NCBI GenBank assembly: GCA_013368315.1
Contig: JAACJM010000004.1
Span: 558,001-622,000 of the forward strand
DNA from: Tetrapyrgos nigripes
Lineage: Eukaryota > Basidiomycota > Agaricomycetes > Agaricales > Campanellaceae
Direction of reading: 5' to 3'
Length of the DNA: 64,000 nucleotides
Position 1 is the stretch's first letter, and every line of letters begins with the position of its first letter. A model generated the notes under the pieces. That model was not told the origin of the DNA. It was given only the letters and a program-made list of their open reading frames with translations, and made no database searches. Below are positions 1 to 11,322 of the stretch, in pieces. The position numbers and the translations under genes are program-made.

Positions 1-396
1 TTACCAGCCTTCCCTTCTCGATAGCTTCCCTACAGGCAAAGTCCTTCTACTCTCTTACTTTTTGACCGACTCGATCCTCTCCTGGGTAATCAAGCCTCTG
101 GAAAGGGTGAAGGCCTCACAATCGGTACTATCGCAGCTCTAGCCCAGGATGTGTGTCAAGGAAAGGAAACTTGGACGAAGCGCTGGGGAACCAACCCCTC
201 ACTCATCGCTGAGCTTGAAGACCGCCCAGAATGGTGCTTGGACTTGACTTTCATGCATGGATTGTTGAGACTTGGTTACGAGTTCGAGGACATGCGGGAT
301 GTTGTCATTGAAAAGCGGATAGATGGTACTGAGTTGGGTTGGGCTTTGGGTGCTACGATTGCGATGGTCGGTGGAGACTTGAAGTGTCGTATCTAG
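1..396 (+). CDS. GDA1: Guanosine diphosphatase (GDA1/CD39 family), 3' end only
   Basis: This is the C-terminal part of a Golgi nucleoside diphosphatase, which hydrolyses GDP to GMP so that GDP-sugar import can continue. The upstream part lies outside the window. Visible family motifs are YQPSLLDSFPTGKVLLLSYF near the left edge, then DRLDPLLGN, then WCLDLTFMHGLLRLGYEFED and GTELGWALGATIAMVGG, ending in a TAG at 394-396. The reading frame changes between YF (second frame) and DRLD (first frame) at a run of five T at 59-63. One additional T would restore continuity. No GT..AG intron fits there, so this is either an indel error or a real frameshift. Family identity is confident; gene integrity is not. 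Confidence 0.8.
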
Positions 397-624
397 TCTC
401 TGAGCATTATTATTTATTATGCTGATGGTAATAGATGTTCATTGTGGAGGCGCTAGCTTAGATCTGGATCGGTCCTAACTGTTTACTTGTACTCAGCTTA
501 TCTGTTTGTAGTATTGCAGCTCGAGTTTTAGTTCGAGACTGACAGCCATACATATGCTTGAGATGAATAACATCACAGACATTCTTCATTATCGAGGCAC
601 CACATAGATATTAGATTGTAAGCA

Positions 625-2552
625 CTACACTGCAGGGACCAAAGAGTTGACGTAGTTCTCAATATCTGCAAAAGGATACTATCAGTCTCGCATTGCTCGA
701 TGATGCATGACTTTGACCCACTCGTATAGCCGTTGGACGCAATGTTAGTCGAGTCTGCAACGTTCGGGTTCGTACCGTGAGCACTCTCGTATGCATCGGG
801 AATGCCATCATGGTCAGTATCAGTAGGAGCCTGCACCTCATATCAGTATCCTTGGTCGTACTCAATAAGGAAAACCAGGCGCTTACAGTTCCGCCAGAAA
901 TCGGTCCTGGGCCATTGATTGGCGCCAGCGTCGGGTCTGTGATCAAAGCACCCTTTTTCCCGAAGGAGAGCATCTCCGTCTGAATCAAGTAGGTGTCGAC
1001 ATGATCACGGACAAGACTTGCACCAGCATGATCACGGACGTGATTGAAGGCATCAGTAGGACTGAGTAAGGTGTTGACTGGAGGGTAGGGGTATTGGGTG
1101 TCTTGAAAGTCGACATCGGAGTAGTTGTCTGTTGATTCGCCCAAAATGAAACCATTAAGGGTGCCATCCTAGCGCATAAGATTTCAGTAGGAATTTATTA
1201 TAGAGACGGACGTGTCGCATACCTGGTCGGGATCATAGTAGTTATTAGAAACGAAAGTGTGGAAGTTAGCATTTCCACGGGTGACTGTAAGAAGGAATGA
1301 GAAAAGGTGTGCAAATGGGAATGGAGTAACGATATACATGGGTGCTGAGACGTAGAAGGACCACTGGAATTTACTAGGACTCAGCACGCTGACAGAGAAG
1401 TAGACAAAAAGCACTGCTTACCTGAGGAACACATTGTTGAGGATATTGGCCTCTGAAGGACCAGCAGAATCGCCTGCAATGTAGCCTAAGGACCAGCAAG
1501 TGTCAGAGTGAGCATTCATTCAGCCTCAGGCAATATTTGCGGACCTCCTCCTCCACCCCAGTTGTAAACCTGGAAGGTATTAGCCAATATCAGCACCAAG
1601 GTCATCGGTACTACCTACCACATTGTTTGTGAATTCATTGATGCCTTTGACTTTGGGGTTTCTGGTCTGATTGTCGATGTACAGAGTACGGAAAATGCTG
1701 ACACCTCCAGTACTTTGCATAAGTCCACCGCAGGAGTGAGTCTCTAGCCCTTGCGCTATGATACTATCGGAGATAGTGATGTTGGAAACATCTCCGTTGA
1801 TGGAGAATGTTTCGTCTCTTCCCCAGGAAACACTGACATGGTCGAAAATCATGTCATGTCCGTTTGCGATAGTGATAGCGTCTTTGCCAGAGTCGCCTTT
1901 CGAATTAGGTAAGTAAAGATGACATTGCCCTAAACGACATAGCAGGACATAGCTCACCAGTTGTGCCCATACGAAACCGTATAAAGCGAGTGATGGTGTT
2001 GTGAGCTGCTGAGTCTTTATGATTGACAGTGTAAGAATCAAGCAGTGGACTACGCAAGGTAGCTTACAGGATATTCCATTCCCATAAACTGTTATGCCTT
2101 GGCCAGGTGCCGTCTGACCCGCAATGTAAACTGAACTTTTCGTAAGAATTATGAATGGAGGGCGAGATGGCCACAATAGCTACCATTGGGACTAACGACT
2201 ATACGCGACGAGATGGTTATTAGACCTCCCACGGCAAAGACAACAACCTAACAACGAGGGTCAGCGAGCATAAGGCAAAACAGAAAATCAAAAGCACCCT
2301 ATGAGATTGCGAGACTGCGTCTCGGAAGCTGCCTGAACCAGAGTCATTGAGGTTGGTAACGACATAGACAGAGGCAGTCCCTCCACGAGCGCCCAATGAC
2401 TGCGCACCGAAACCTGTGACACGGTAAGAACGACGGACAACTAGTTTGATTAGTCTCTCCAATAACACACCTTCAGCGCCAGGGAAGGCGGGTATCGCCA
2501 GCACAGATGCTAGCAGAGGTAACACGCAGGCCGAGTAGCTGAGGAACTTCAT
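625..2552 (-). CDS. Secreted pectate lyase, polysaccharide lyase family 1 (PlyC-like)
   Basis: Predicted extracellular enzyme that cleaves pectate by beta-elimination. The ATG at 2552-2550 starts MKFLSYSACVLPLLASVLA, a signal peptide, followed by IPAFPGAEG. Intron 1 (2414-2470) separates this from FGAQSLGARGG and VYVVTNLNDSGSGSFRDAVS, the usual start of the beta-helix. Later exons give VYIAGQTAPGQGITVYGNGI, FDHVSVSWGRDETFSI and DNQTRNPKVKGINEFTNNVV, which correspond to the calcium and catalytic strands of the PL1 helix, with the Arg of TRNPK as likely catalytic base. The C-terminus adds a calcium-binding loop, DTDHDGIPDAYE, and ends NIENYVNSLVPAV with TAG at 627-625. At least seven short introns are needed. 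This architecture matches Aspergillus pectate lyase C proteins. Lignocellulose- or plant-associated nutrition is implied. Confidence 0.88.
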
Positions 2553-4234
2553 TGTTGGGGAACTCAAGGCACAAGTCGTTGGTGCTCTGATGGTATTTGT
2601 AGTCCAAGAAACTTCCCTTTACGCTCGGCACCGCAGGATTTTCGGAGTATGAGCTTGCTGAAACGCATGCTGAAGAGAGGGCACCCGGGCCACAAAGATT
2701 CTTTCATGCCCAACCATGAGAATAGTTCGGAAGATGCTTGAGAGTATGACCTGGCTGGCACGGACCGCTGCGTCACATGTGAGCGAGCGGTTATGGGCAT
2801 GTACCTGGCCAACAGGCAGGATTATCATGTGTTGTTTACGCCAGATCATACGGGAAAATCATGGATCCTGGAGAATACACGGTGCGTTGGTAACTTGGTA
2901 AGGTCAGACAAGGGAAGGTTAAATTTAGAGTGGCGGCGCATAACCAGGTAAACCAAAATGATATCCGACGTCATTGGACCGTGCTCAAGTAAATGCGGAA
3001 CAGACCAGACAGAGTTTCACGAAGAGGGATCTGTGAAATGCGGGGGCGTCTTGTGTTATCCGAAGCCTTTCCCTCATGGCCTGTGAGCCAAAAGGTTAGT
3101 GATGTCGACCGCCGCTGAGCAATCAGATGCCCGACTCACTGTCCCAAGTTTCGAATGTCCAAATTTCTCCTGGATGATAAAGTTGCAGTGTAGCCTGACG
3201 TGTACATGGAGTCCAGATTTGAGGTCTTTGTAGCATAGGCTTGAGGTGACACGAAATGTAACAATTCAGAGGTATATTCGAGATGATGATGGTCAGGATC
3301 AAAGCCGTATCTTGCAAAGTCAGCATTCTCTTTCCTGACCGTCACTGTCAAGTATTTTCAAACTCTGGCTTTTGCCCTCGATCATTGCACGTTCCTCATC
3401 CTTCGAATTCTGTGCGCTACGAGCTGTTGATGTTGAAAGGATTTTTACATTGCTGATGTCGCGCATCTCTGATAATAAGCAGCTGCCTTTCACTCCACGC
3501 TTCGATCCCAAACCGGACGACATTCTGATGCGACTGCGTTCTTCAGACTGGCCTACAGGTTCTCAGTTGCAAGCTCGTAAGGGTGACCCTCACCGTGACC
3601 CAATTAGTACCGCTACGGCTTGGCTACGGCTGCTTTGGGAGTTTGGACCGCATTCTTCGAATTCGATTCCTTATAATTGACGACGTTTAGCCGGAATCCA
3701 AGCATCCTGAGGCCTGGGGTAGAAACAGATAGAGGAGTCGCGATCAATGCAAGCCTGAGACGACACTCTTGAACATTTACTATAATCCAAAGACTCAGAG
3801 GAACGTCTGCCTTGTTTCGCAACGTGTTGGTCCTGGTTGTTCGCAACTTCGCATCACTAGCATCGTCCTTCTAATTTCTCAGATCTCAGCGATGAATCTT
3901 CTTACGAGGGAAGGAGATATTACTTCCTTCATCTCGCCTCCACTGTCACTGATCATGTCCTCAAAATGTCTGATTTGAATATCCCACCTCAAATAAGAGC
4001 GCTTGTCAATCATGAAACGAGAGACCCCCGTCATGAATTACTAGACTTGTGCTTAGCATCAAAAGTACAGTATCTATACTTCCATTCTGAGAAATATCGA
4101 TCTACAATTTTAGTTGCTATTCAACGTTCAACGGTGAACTGTACAAGGCAAGTCAACCTGCCATAAACCGGCCCTATGCGATATTATAATATACATTCCG
4201 TCCAGCTACTTGCCTGGTTGCAAATTGATGACAC
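2553..4234. other. Intergenic region with possible coding remnants
   Basis: No intact gene was found. On the minus strand at about 3613-3800 a short stretch ending MLGFRLNVVNYKESN resembles the last segment of DUF6533 proteins, where an LNLR-type motif precedes a polar tail, but no upstream DUF6533 domain is readable and the similarity is weak. Minus-strand open stretches at 3136-3351 and 3320-3523 have no recognisable family. The region may hold a decayed relative of the neighbouring DUF6533 gene, or only UTRs. Confidence 0.25.
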
Positions 4235-5961
4235 CTATACAGACGTGTCCAGTGACGATCTTGTTTCTTCCCGGAACAGCATTTGGTTTGGTGCAAAAGT
4301 TAATGGTCCCGTATGGATAGTGGACTGGGACGTGCCCATATCATGATATGCGGTTCTCAAATTGAGCATAAGACGAGTCATCATGATGCTAGCAATACTG
4401 AACACAAGGGCGTTAGATGGAAGCATCAGTCTGAGTCAGCAATGAGCACTGCTTACATGTTGGTGAAACCAGCAAGCACGGTTTTCATGAAATCCTGCAA
4501 AGAATAGAAACTTTTTGAGACTCGCTTGAGAGTCGGCTACCATGACACTTGTGGTACCTTTAAAAGCTGTAAGTAGCTCGGTCAGAATCATGCCATCATC
4601 TATCATAGAATGAATCTCCTGATATGTCTCAAATTGGAGCAAGCGGAAAAGATCCAGCCAACACCTTTTGATAGTAACCAGCTCCAGCTGTGTCGACATC
4701 TCGGAGTTTGCACTCTATCAAGAGACCACGTACCGCCAGAGCCAATATGTTAGCGCAATTCGTGGCCGTGATGATCCTTTGAAATTTTGAGTTTCGACCC
4801 GAGACATAGGAAAACTAGAATGTACACAAAGTAAAGAACCCCTGAAAATAGTCAAGTAAGGGAAAATCGCACTCTCTAGTAGGCTGTAGCCGGCTCACCA
4901 TCCCGAATGATCACGGTCCACAAGTTACTTCTCCGGTAAGATACCTCCAGACGTATCGTTCGGAAAAGAGTAAGAAACAAGAACAGAAAATCAACTGCGA
5001 CCACTCCAAGCCACAGATAGATTAGGCCTGGTCAAATCTCAGGATGATGGTTCAGCTAGCAAGTAGAAAGTAACATACGCTTCCCCCTGTTACTTGGAGT
5101 CACTGTCTGTCTCGACAAAAATTGGGCTGACAACACTTACTGAGACTCAGTGTAGGACTGGAAACAATGAACATCGACGTGAACAGCTTCTGCATTTGCA
5201 GTGTCGGAACCTATTGTATCCTTAGAGAGGTTCCACTGTACCTTTCAGGATGAATGAGAGATCGCTCTGATAAATAGACTGACTTGGCATACTAGACCGT
5301 TTCGATACCATGGCAATGATTGCACAAATCATCAGTGCCAGCAGTTTTTTATTTTGCTCATAGATGGCGTTAACACGAATGCAGAAAAGTACTAGGAGTC
5401 AATGACAACAGTGAGTATGCCAAAAGATGAGGGGCGAAATGACGTACTGCTTATCACCAATTGAACAACTGCAAGGAAGAACTGCTGGTAGAACTCTTTT
5501 GCCCGACAACTACACAGAAAGATATGATGACATGCACATAAACATTAAACAAAAAAAAAACCTCTAGGCCACGTTAAACCTTATGCTATGAAATAAGAGA
5601 GGTCACTTACAGTCTCAGCGATAGAAACGAATAGAAACAAGAGGATGGGCAGATTGCCTAATAGGACACCATAACGGTTGAAGTAGAACAGCGCTGCGAC
5701 CAGTTCAATTTTGATCTCTTCCAGAAATGCTCCACTTCGTATGGCAAAGTCAGAAGATAATCATAGCACAGTACAACTGCAAAGCAAATTAGTGCACTCG
5801 GAACAACTTGAATATGATATAAAGACAACTGTACCAAAAGAGGCCAGCTCGACGTAGGTGTTGATGTTCCTGAGAACAAAGCAGTCAAACGTCCGAATAG
5901 CAGGTACTTCTCACAAAGGAGCTTACAACTGCAGTTGAATGTCTGCCGCGGACAAAGGCAT
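4235..5961 (-). CDS. DUF6533-domain membrane protein, frame broken once
   Basis: DUF6533 proteins are multi-pass membrane proteins, greatly expanded in agaricomycetes and of unknown function. The start at 5961-5959 gives MPLSAADIQLQL. After an intron come NINTYVELASF and, after another, VVLCYDYLLTLPYEVEHFWKR, the diagnostic DUF6533 opening. The following ALFYFNRYGVLLGNLPILL is in a different frame; one extra base near 5712-5720 would join WKR to IKIELVAALFYFNRY. Further exons give CRAKEFYQQFFLAVVQLV, LFCIRVNAIYEQNKKLLALM and, at the end, SIASIMMTRLMLNLRTAYHD, which matches the family's final helix and LNLR motif. The stop is at 4237-4235. The middle exons (4700-5250) are poorly resolved. The family call is good; the gene may be a pseudogene or carry an assembly error. 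Confidence 0.62.
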
Positions 5962-6232
5962 TATGCCTGGTAAACTGAAAACAGCCCAGGAAGAGACAGT
6001 ACGAGGGAATGACAGGGAAAAGGAAAGGAGGGTCGTGTAACAAACTGGTGACTGCATACTTCTTTATGAAGCAAATTCTTCGGGGAATTCGAGCTCTTTA
6101 CGGTATAGTCTTATTCACCAACTCGATCTGGAGTCTAGTTGAGGCATCAGAAGAAGCGGCAAATCAGGTTCTCAACTGTCAAGCACTGATACATCAACTC
6201 AAAAATAGTAACGATAGCAATATGCTATCTCA

Positions 6233-7574
6233 TCAACATAGGTTCTCTCTGATGTCAGAGTGCCAGTATCCATAGCTTTGTTGGATGGACACGTAATGTG
6301 CAGCAACAGCAATCATACTGCAGACGTGAAAAATTTGGTGCCCAGCGCCCTAAGAATAAGATATGAGGTCCCAAGCAATTTGTAAGATGATTAAAGCGGG
6401 GACACCCACAATGAAGTCAAATTTTCCTGGGAACAGAACCTCCGGAAATCTTTCCGCACTTGTGGAACAAATCAGTGACCTAAGATGCAGTTGAGATGTA
6501 CACTGCAACTTACTAGATCGCAGCTCCAAAAATGTAAGCTAGGGCTTCGATGAACAGCCATTTCAGAGCAACGGATTCCATAAGGCGACTTAACTTGGGG
6601 TGATTATCAGGCTATTGTAGCCAGTACCACAACGGAAGCACTTACCCCATTCTTCACCAGGATATCGATAAAAGGAACTACTACAACGAAACCCAGAGCG
6701 ATGAAGGTCAATGTACGCATTCTTCTATACGCCGGAGATGCATATGTTGGTGCACAGATGAGGTATATACCGACTAGGAATGTCAGAAATAATCTTTCTG
6801 CAATAAGACTACCTACTAGTTCCAGAAGCGGCCATAAGAGCGCTGTAAATGTTCCGCCTTGTTGGGTCGCAGTAAAATGCAAAATGGAACGTAGGCATAT
6901 AGTTCAGTGTGCCGAGCACGAGGATACCTGTTCAGAAAATAGTGAGTGTCTGAACGCTTTACACTCAGCACGAGGAAAATTTTTACCCAAGTAGTCAATG
7001 CGATTCATAAATCTAGAAACCTTCAATATGAGCTTTGTCAGTGGCTACGAACAGCAAACTCGAGGACGATGGATGCATACTTGTTCTGAATGACAGACAC
7101 ACGCGTGAAATGCAGACGAACAAGTAAAACAAACTAAGGCGCCCACAAGGAAGAGCATCAGCTCCGCCGAGTCCAAGGAGAAACCGGGAAGGTTCTTCTC
7201 GAGAAAACCCGCCTCTGAGAATGACACAGCAATTGCAGCGATAGTGGCCATTGTGCCGAGAAGATGTGTCCATATATTCACTAAAGCACAGTCAGGATTA
7301 GCGTGTTCAGCGCACGATGCACACGTAGCGTACCGCTCTCATTATGCCAAATAGCAGCACCCTTTGCACAAGAAAGCCAACTCTTCGTTTCCGGACGATA
7401 CCCGGTGAGGATGGAAGGATTGTCACGTCTCCACAGAGGTAGTTCTTCGTATGTTAACAGCTTGCCACTAAGAGAAACCTCTTGGTCCATAGTTTGACTG
7501 TCAGCGGATCCGTCGTCGTGGCTAGCGGGCTGAGGTGTGGGGGTTGACTTGAGCCTGCGTCGTGGCGCCTGCAT
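6233..7574 (-). CDS. PAQR / adiponectin receptor / haemolysin-III family membrane protein (Izh-like)
   Basis: Seven-helix membrane protein of the progestin and adipoQ receptor family. Fungal relatives (yeast Izh proteins) affect zinc and lipid homeostasis, and several members have ceramidase-type activity. The start at 7574-7572 gives a polar N-terminus, then LPLWRRDNPSILTGYRPETK and IWHNES, joined by an intron to NIWTHLLGTMATIAAIAVSF, the conserved HNE..N(I)WTHLLG signature. FHACVCHSEQV holds the conserved SxxxH-type zinc-ligand region. Later exons show YRRMRTLTFIALGFVVVVPF, AERFPEVLFPGKFDFI, and GAGHQIFHVCSMIAVAAHYV with the paired His of the last zinc-binding helix. The stop (TGA) is at 6235-6233. 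All three metal-ligand positions appear intact, so it is likely active. Confidence 0.85.
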
Positions 7575-7985
7575 GCGTGGTGGTGGAAGAAGAACAAGAA
7601 GGATTCATGATCAGACAGATACTTATTTGGAAAAGTGAAGCGTAATATAAAATGAACAACGATTTCTGATAAATGCAGCTCACCGACTCGTCAACGCGTC
7701 AACTATGAACAAACAATGACATAAGCCAAGTCGCGTCGGCTTGGTATGTCCTACAAGGTCCTACACCAAGCCTACACTACTAGCCTATTCACAAGGCCGT
7801 AGAGCTGAGTTACCAAATGTGATTTTCGACATTTTGTGTTCCGACGCAGGCTGAGGATACAAAGATGCCATCACGTGGTGTTGAGCCGACGCGCCGAAAA
7901 CACACAAACCCGAATGTCGAAGAACACTATGGGGGCCTAAAAAGAATTCACGTCGACGCGAAAATGGTTCTTGGATATCACCATT
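7575..7985. other. Intergenic, nothing recognised
   Basis: Upstream region of the PAQR gene. It has no supported ORF. It contains a near-repeat of the words GGTCCTACA and TCCTACAAGG at about 7748-7765 but no clear promoter element. Confidence 0.5.
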
Positions 7986-7989
7986 ATAG

Positions 7990-8417
7990 AGCTCGACGCA
8001 ATCTGTCTGTAGAACGAATCATTCACGTTTCCGTCTTCTTGCAACGTTCTCGACAACACCCGTTATCGGTTGACGGTCTGAATACCCTGTTCTGCCTCAA
8101 TTGGAATCATTATTGCTTGCTTCCGAGGAAGGAGGGGAGACCATTGTCAATATCTTCAAGCATTGTTCTGAATTCCACACTCTCCAGCTTTTTCTGACCT
8201 CGAACCCTTCGACGACAGGACATTTGCAGACATGATTAGTTCCCGTTGGTTTACAGACCAACCGGCTTCTAGCATTACCTCCTTTGGAATTTCACTGCTG
8301 GTCTGTTTGCGTCACCTCAAGCTCCACATTGCCGGGAGACCTCTGGAAGCCGCGAGGCTGGATTTGATGCTGCTCAGCGCAGCAGGCTGGTCTGCATTTG
8401 ACTTGGTGGTGGGATGA
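7990..8417 (+). pseudogene. F-box/leucine-rich gene remnant
   Basis: Two pieces of an F-box family gene are seen in close succession. Near 8020-8080 the words VSVFLQRSRQHPLSV match SLFLQRSEQYPLSL of the F-box gene at 48751-50433. At about 8190-8417 FADMISSRWF..., CLRHLKLHIAGRPLEAARLD and LMLLSAAGW match the C-terminus of that same gene (FADMIRSRWL, CLHYLKLCIVGRPLSVEAEL, LMLLQQDG). The intervening 300 residues of leucine-rich repeats are missing and the pieces are not in one frame, so this is a deleted pseudogene derived from a copy of that family. It lies about 42 kb away and on the opposite strand. Confidence 0.65.
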
Positions 8418-8693
8418 TTCCGAGCTCTCGCAGTACTTTGGCAAGTTGATCACATTGATGCAGCTGTGCCTGTTCCCTTGTATGTGCAGGACTGGCGGTC
8501 TGCCGACAATAGCAGTGTTGATATCGCTCTGTACCTTTTTGTCACTTATAGCAAGTCGCGCGTCGCTCTTATACGTATATCGTTCAGCCCGATGAAAAGA
8601 CGGTATACACCGAGCTAGTGGGAGCATGCGCACAAAAAGGCTATGATCAACAGAAGAGTTACTAGTTTCAGAATTGAACTGCAGCTCAAGAAC

Positions 8694-8701
8694 TTTTATA
8701 A
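8694..8701 (+). promoter_or_regulatory. TATA-like element
   Basis: TTTTATAA lies about 80 bp upstream of the start codon of the small secreted peptide gene. It is followed by a pyrimidine-containing leader with CTCAAG repeated three times directly before the ATG. Spacing is right for a core promoter. Confidence 0.4.
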
Positions 8702-8776
8702 CTGAGGTCTCAGCTCACTGGCCATGGCGTCCTATCGTGCTTACATTCCCTCTCAAGCTCAAGCTCAAGCTCTGAC

Positions 8777-9034
8777 ATGAAGACTGGCATTCTGAATTCA
8801 TTTGCCTTCGTGATTATGGTCTGTCTGTTCAGTGAGTACTAGTCATAGTCCTCCCTACCTATGGAGTGCAATGCAAAATCTGGGTGGCTTACAACTTTGA
8901 CAGATATAGCCACTGTCGACGACCCAACCCGTATATCGCGCCGAAACTGGACTGGGGTGGTAGGAGACCGTACCCTACCCGAATTCACTCCTATCGATCC
9001 GGCAGATGAAGGTGTTGCTACAGCTGCTGCCTGA
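8777..9034 (+). CDS. Small secreted peptide precursor, 61 aa, two exons
   Basis: Not previously recognisable to me. Exon 1 (8777-8831) reads MKTGILNSFAFVIMVCLF, a short positive N-terminus followed by a hydrophobic core typical of a signal peptide. A 72-bp intron (8832-8903, GTGAGT..GACAG) follows. Exon 2 (8904-9034) continues NIATVDDPTRISRR, then NWTGVVGDRTLPEF and TPIDPADEGVATAAA, with TGA at 9032-9034. The SRR dibasic site is a candidate Kex2-type cleavage point, which would release a 29-residue C-terminal peptide with an NWT glycosylation sequon at its start. There are no cysteines in the predicted mature part. A TATA-like box lies upstream. It could be a signalling peptide, an effector-like secreted peptide, or a chance ORF. 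The clean intron and in-frame signal peptide favour a gene. Confidence 0.5.
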
Positions 9035-9442
9035 GTCCTGGACCACCTTTTCCTGAACAGTACTTGTCTCCAACCTTTCCTTGTTGGTGTGCGCGAGGAC
9101 TAACCTGGCTTGATCTCGCAGATACTGACTAGTGGTGCTAACGGAGGCAATGATAGTTCTTGAGTTTGAACTGAGTTTCGTTTATTTTTGTGGTTGGGTA
9201 TAAGTAGTATGTATTCGTGTCTTGAGAATCCGTCGAGGAATGGTCAGAAAGAAAATGATTCACGAACGATCTAAGCAGTAACCTCATTGTACAACACGAG
9301 CGACAAGAATAGCAATGACCATAAGTAGCGGCTAAACTAGTAAAACAGGACTGCCGAGAAGGTGGTAAGGATCAAAGCGGTTTCTATATTTGTAAGTCAA
9401 TTTGACAAATTTTTGTTGGCCCAGTCTTCCGCGACCACGACG

Positions 9443-11322
9443 ATGGCCAGCGCATCCTTGGAACCCGTCTTCGCCTACGTTGCAAACTCCATCGTCACTG
9501 TAGAGCGTGCCTTTTACAAGCTTCCTGGCTCTGCAATTATCGAACGATATGTTAGAAGCTCCCACCAAAATGACCCTGGTCGAACTCTCCTCGAAGTCAT
9601 CCTCATTATTCTCGTTATAAGGACTCTCCTGCAATCACGAACTCGTGCGGATAGGAGCGGGAAGAATTTTATAGAATTCTCGGAAAAGGTATGGACCAGT
9701 CTCCTTGTCCACGTCTCCACTTCTCAACGTGCCAACTCCTTCAGGAAATCGACGAACTAGTAGACGAATGGACTCCTGAACCTCTAACGCAACCTCTAGA
9801 CCAGACAGAAGAAGCAGAACTCTCCGCTGTTGCTATTATCTCTGGTCCAAACGGTCCTAAACCCAAACTCGTCAACACTGGCAAGACTGCGTACAATCTT
9901 GCAAGTCTCAACTTTACCGGTCTGGCTGGAAACGAGCATATCAAAGACCGAGCTATAGAGACTCTCAGACGATATGGTGTTGGAAGCTGTGGTCCTGCAG
10001 GATTTTATGGAACCGTTGGTGCGTTGCTCGTGTGCCCGTACACTTTAACCCCGGGCTGAATTGGTTACTGCGCAGACGTCCACCTCGACCTGGAACGTGA
10101 TATTGCCGATTTTCTTGGTACGGAAGGAGCTATCCTGTACTCTCAAGGCTTCTCTACCATCTCCTCTGTCATTCCGGCATTCTGCAAGCGTGGAGATATC
10201 ATTGTCGCCGACCGTGGAGTCACTCTGGCCATTCAAAAGGGTATTCAGATCTCGCGTTCGACGGTCCGTTGGTTCGACCACAATGACCTTCGGAGTCTCG
10301 AGGAGGTTCTGCAAAGTGTTGAGAAGGAACGCAAAAAGAAGCGTGGCCCGCTAACTAGGCGCTTCATCGTCACGGAAGGTATATTTGAACGGGATGGTGC
10401 CATGACAGATTTACCCAAACTGGTGTGTATATCCTTGACGGTTTCGTTTTCAATCCTTAACACATCCCCCAGATCGAGCTCAAGACCAAGTATAAATATC
10501 GTCTCATTCTCGATGAAACCTTCTCTTTTGGTTCTGTCGGTAGGACCGGCCGTGGGTTGACGGAATTGTACAATGTTCCTGTGAGTATCTTCATCCAGAG
10601 TTTTTGACATTGACGTTAATTTTCTCATGTGCGTCAAGGCTGAAAAAGTCGACATGCTTGTTGGTTCGGTTGCCATCGGTCTCTGTTCTGGAGGTGGTTT
10701 TTGTGCTGGTTCTAAGCATGTCGTTGAGCATCAGGTAAGACCTTATATTTTCCATTTTGCCGCTCTCGTGTCTCAAGCACTCTTGCAGCGTATCAATGGT
10801 CCCGCATTTGTCTTCTCGGCTTCCATGCCTCCTCTCTTAGCTGTCAGTGGTTCAGAAGGCATCAATATCCTCAGGTCCTCTCCATCTATCCTCTCAAATC
10901 TGCAAGAAAATGTCCGAGCTGCACACTCTATTCTCGACCGTGTCGACTGTATCACCATTCCTTCCCATCCCATCTCTCCCATAATACACATATACATCCG
11001 TTCACCGACCTCAAACTCCCTTCATCCATCTTCTGCAGCCCACCATACCAAACCATCCAACCCTGTCTCCCCTCTACCTCGTGATGCACCGCACTGGGAT
11101 ATCGAAGGCGAAGAAAGGCTTCTACAGGAAGTCGTAGAAGAGGCTCTGGCTCAGGGTGTGATGGTCACTAAAGCGAAGAGGTTGAGAGGTGGAATGGAGA
11201 TCTCGGAAGCTAGACCGAGTATCAGGTTGGCGATGACGAGTGCATTGACCAAGAAGGAGACGGAGAAGGCCGTGAATGTTGTCAAGGGTGCTTTGGTGAA
11301 GGTATTGTCCAGGAGAAGATAG
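9443..11322 (+). CDS. LCB1: Serine palmitoyltransferase subunit 1
   Basis: Non-catalytic subunit of the ER enzyme that condenses serine with palmitoyl-CoA, the first step of sphingolipid synthesis. It works as a heterodimer with LCB2. The ATG at 9443 gives [17 protein letters not shown] and a membrane anchor [15 protein letters not shown]. Exon 1 ends at 9688. The aminotransferase fold shows [77 protein letters not shown] and [20 protein letters not shown]. The segment [18 protein letters not shown] occupies the site where LCB2 carries the PLP lysine; LCB1 lacks it, as expected. The C-terminus ends VKVLSRRR with TAG at 11320-11322. At least five short introns fit. The protein looks complete and functional. 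Confidence 0.93.
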
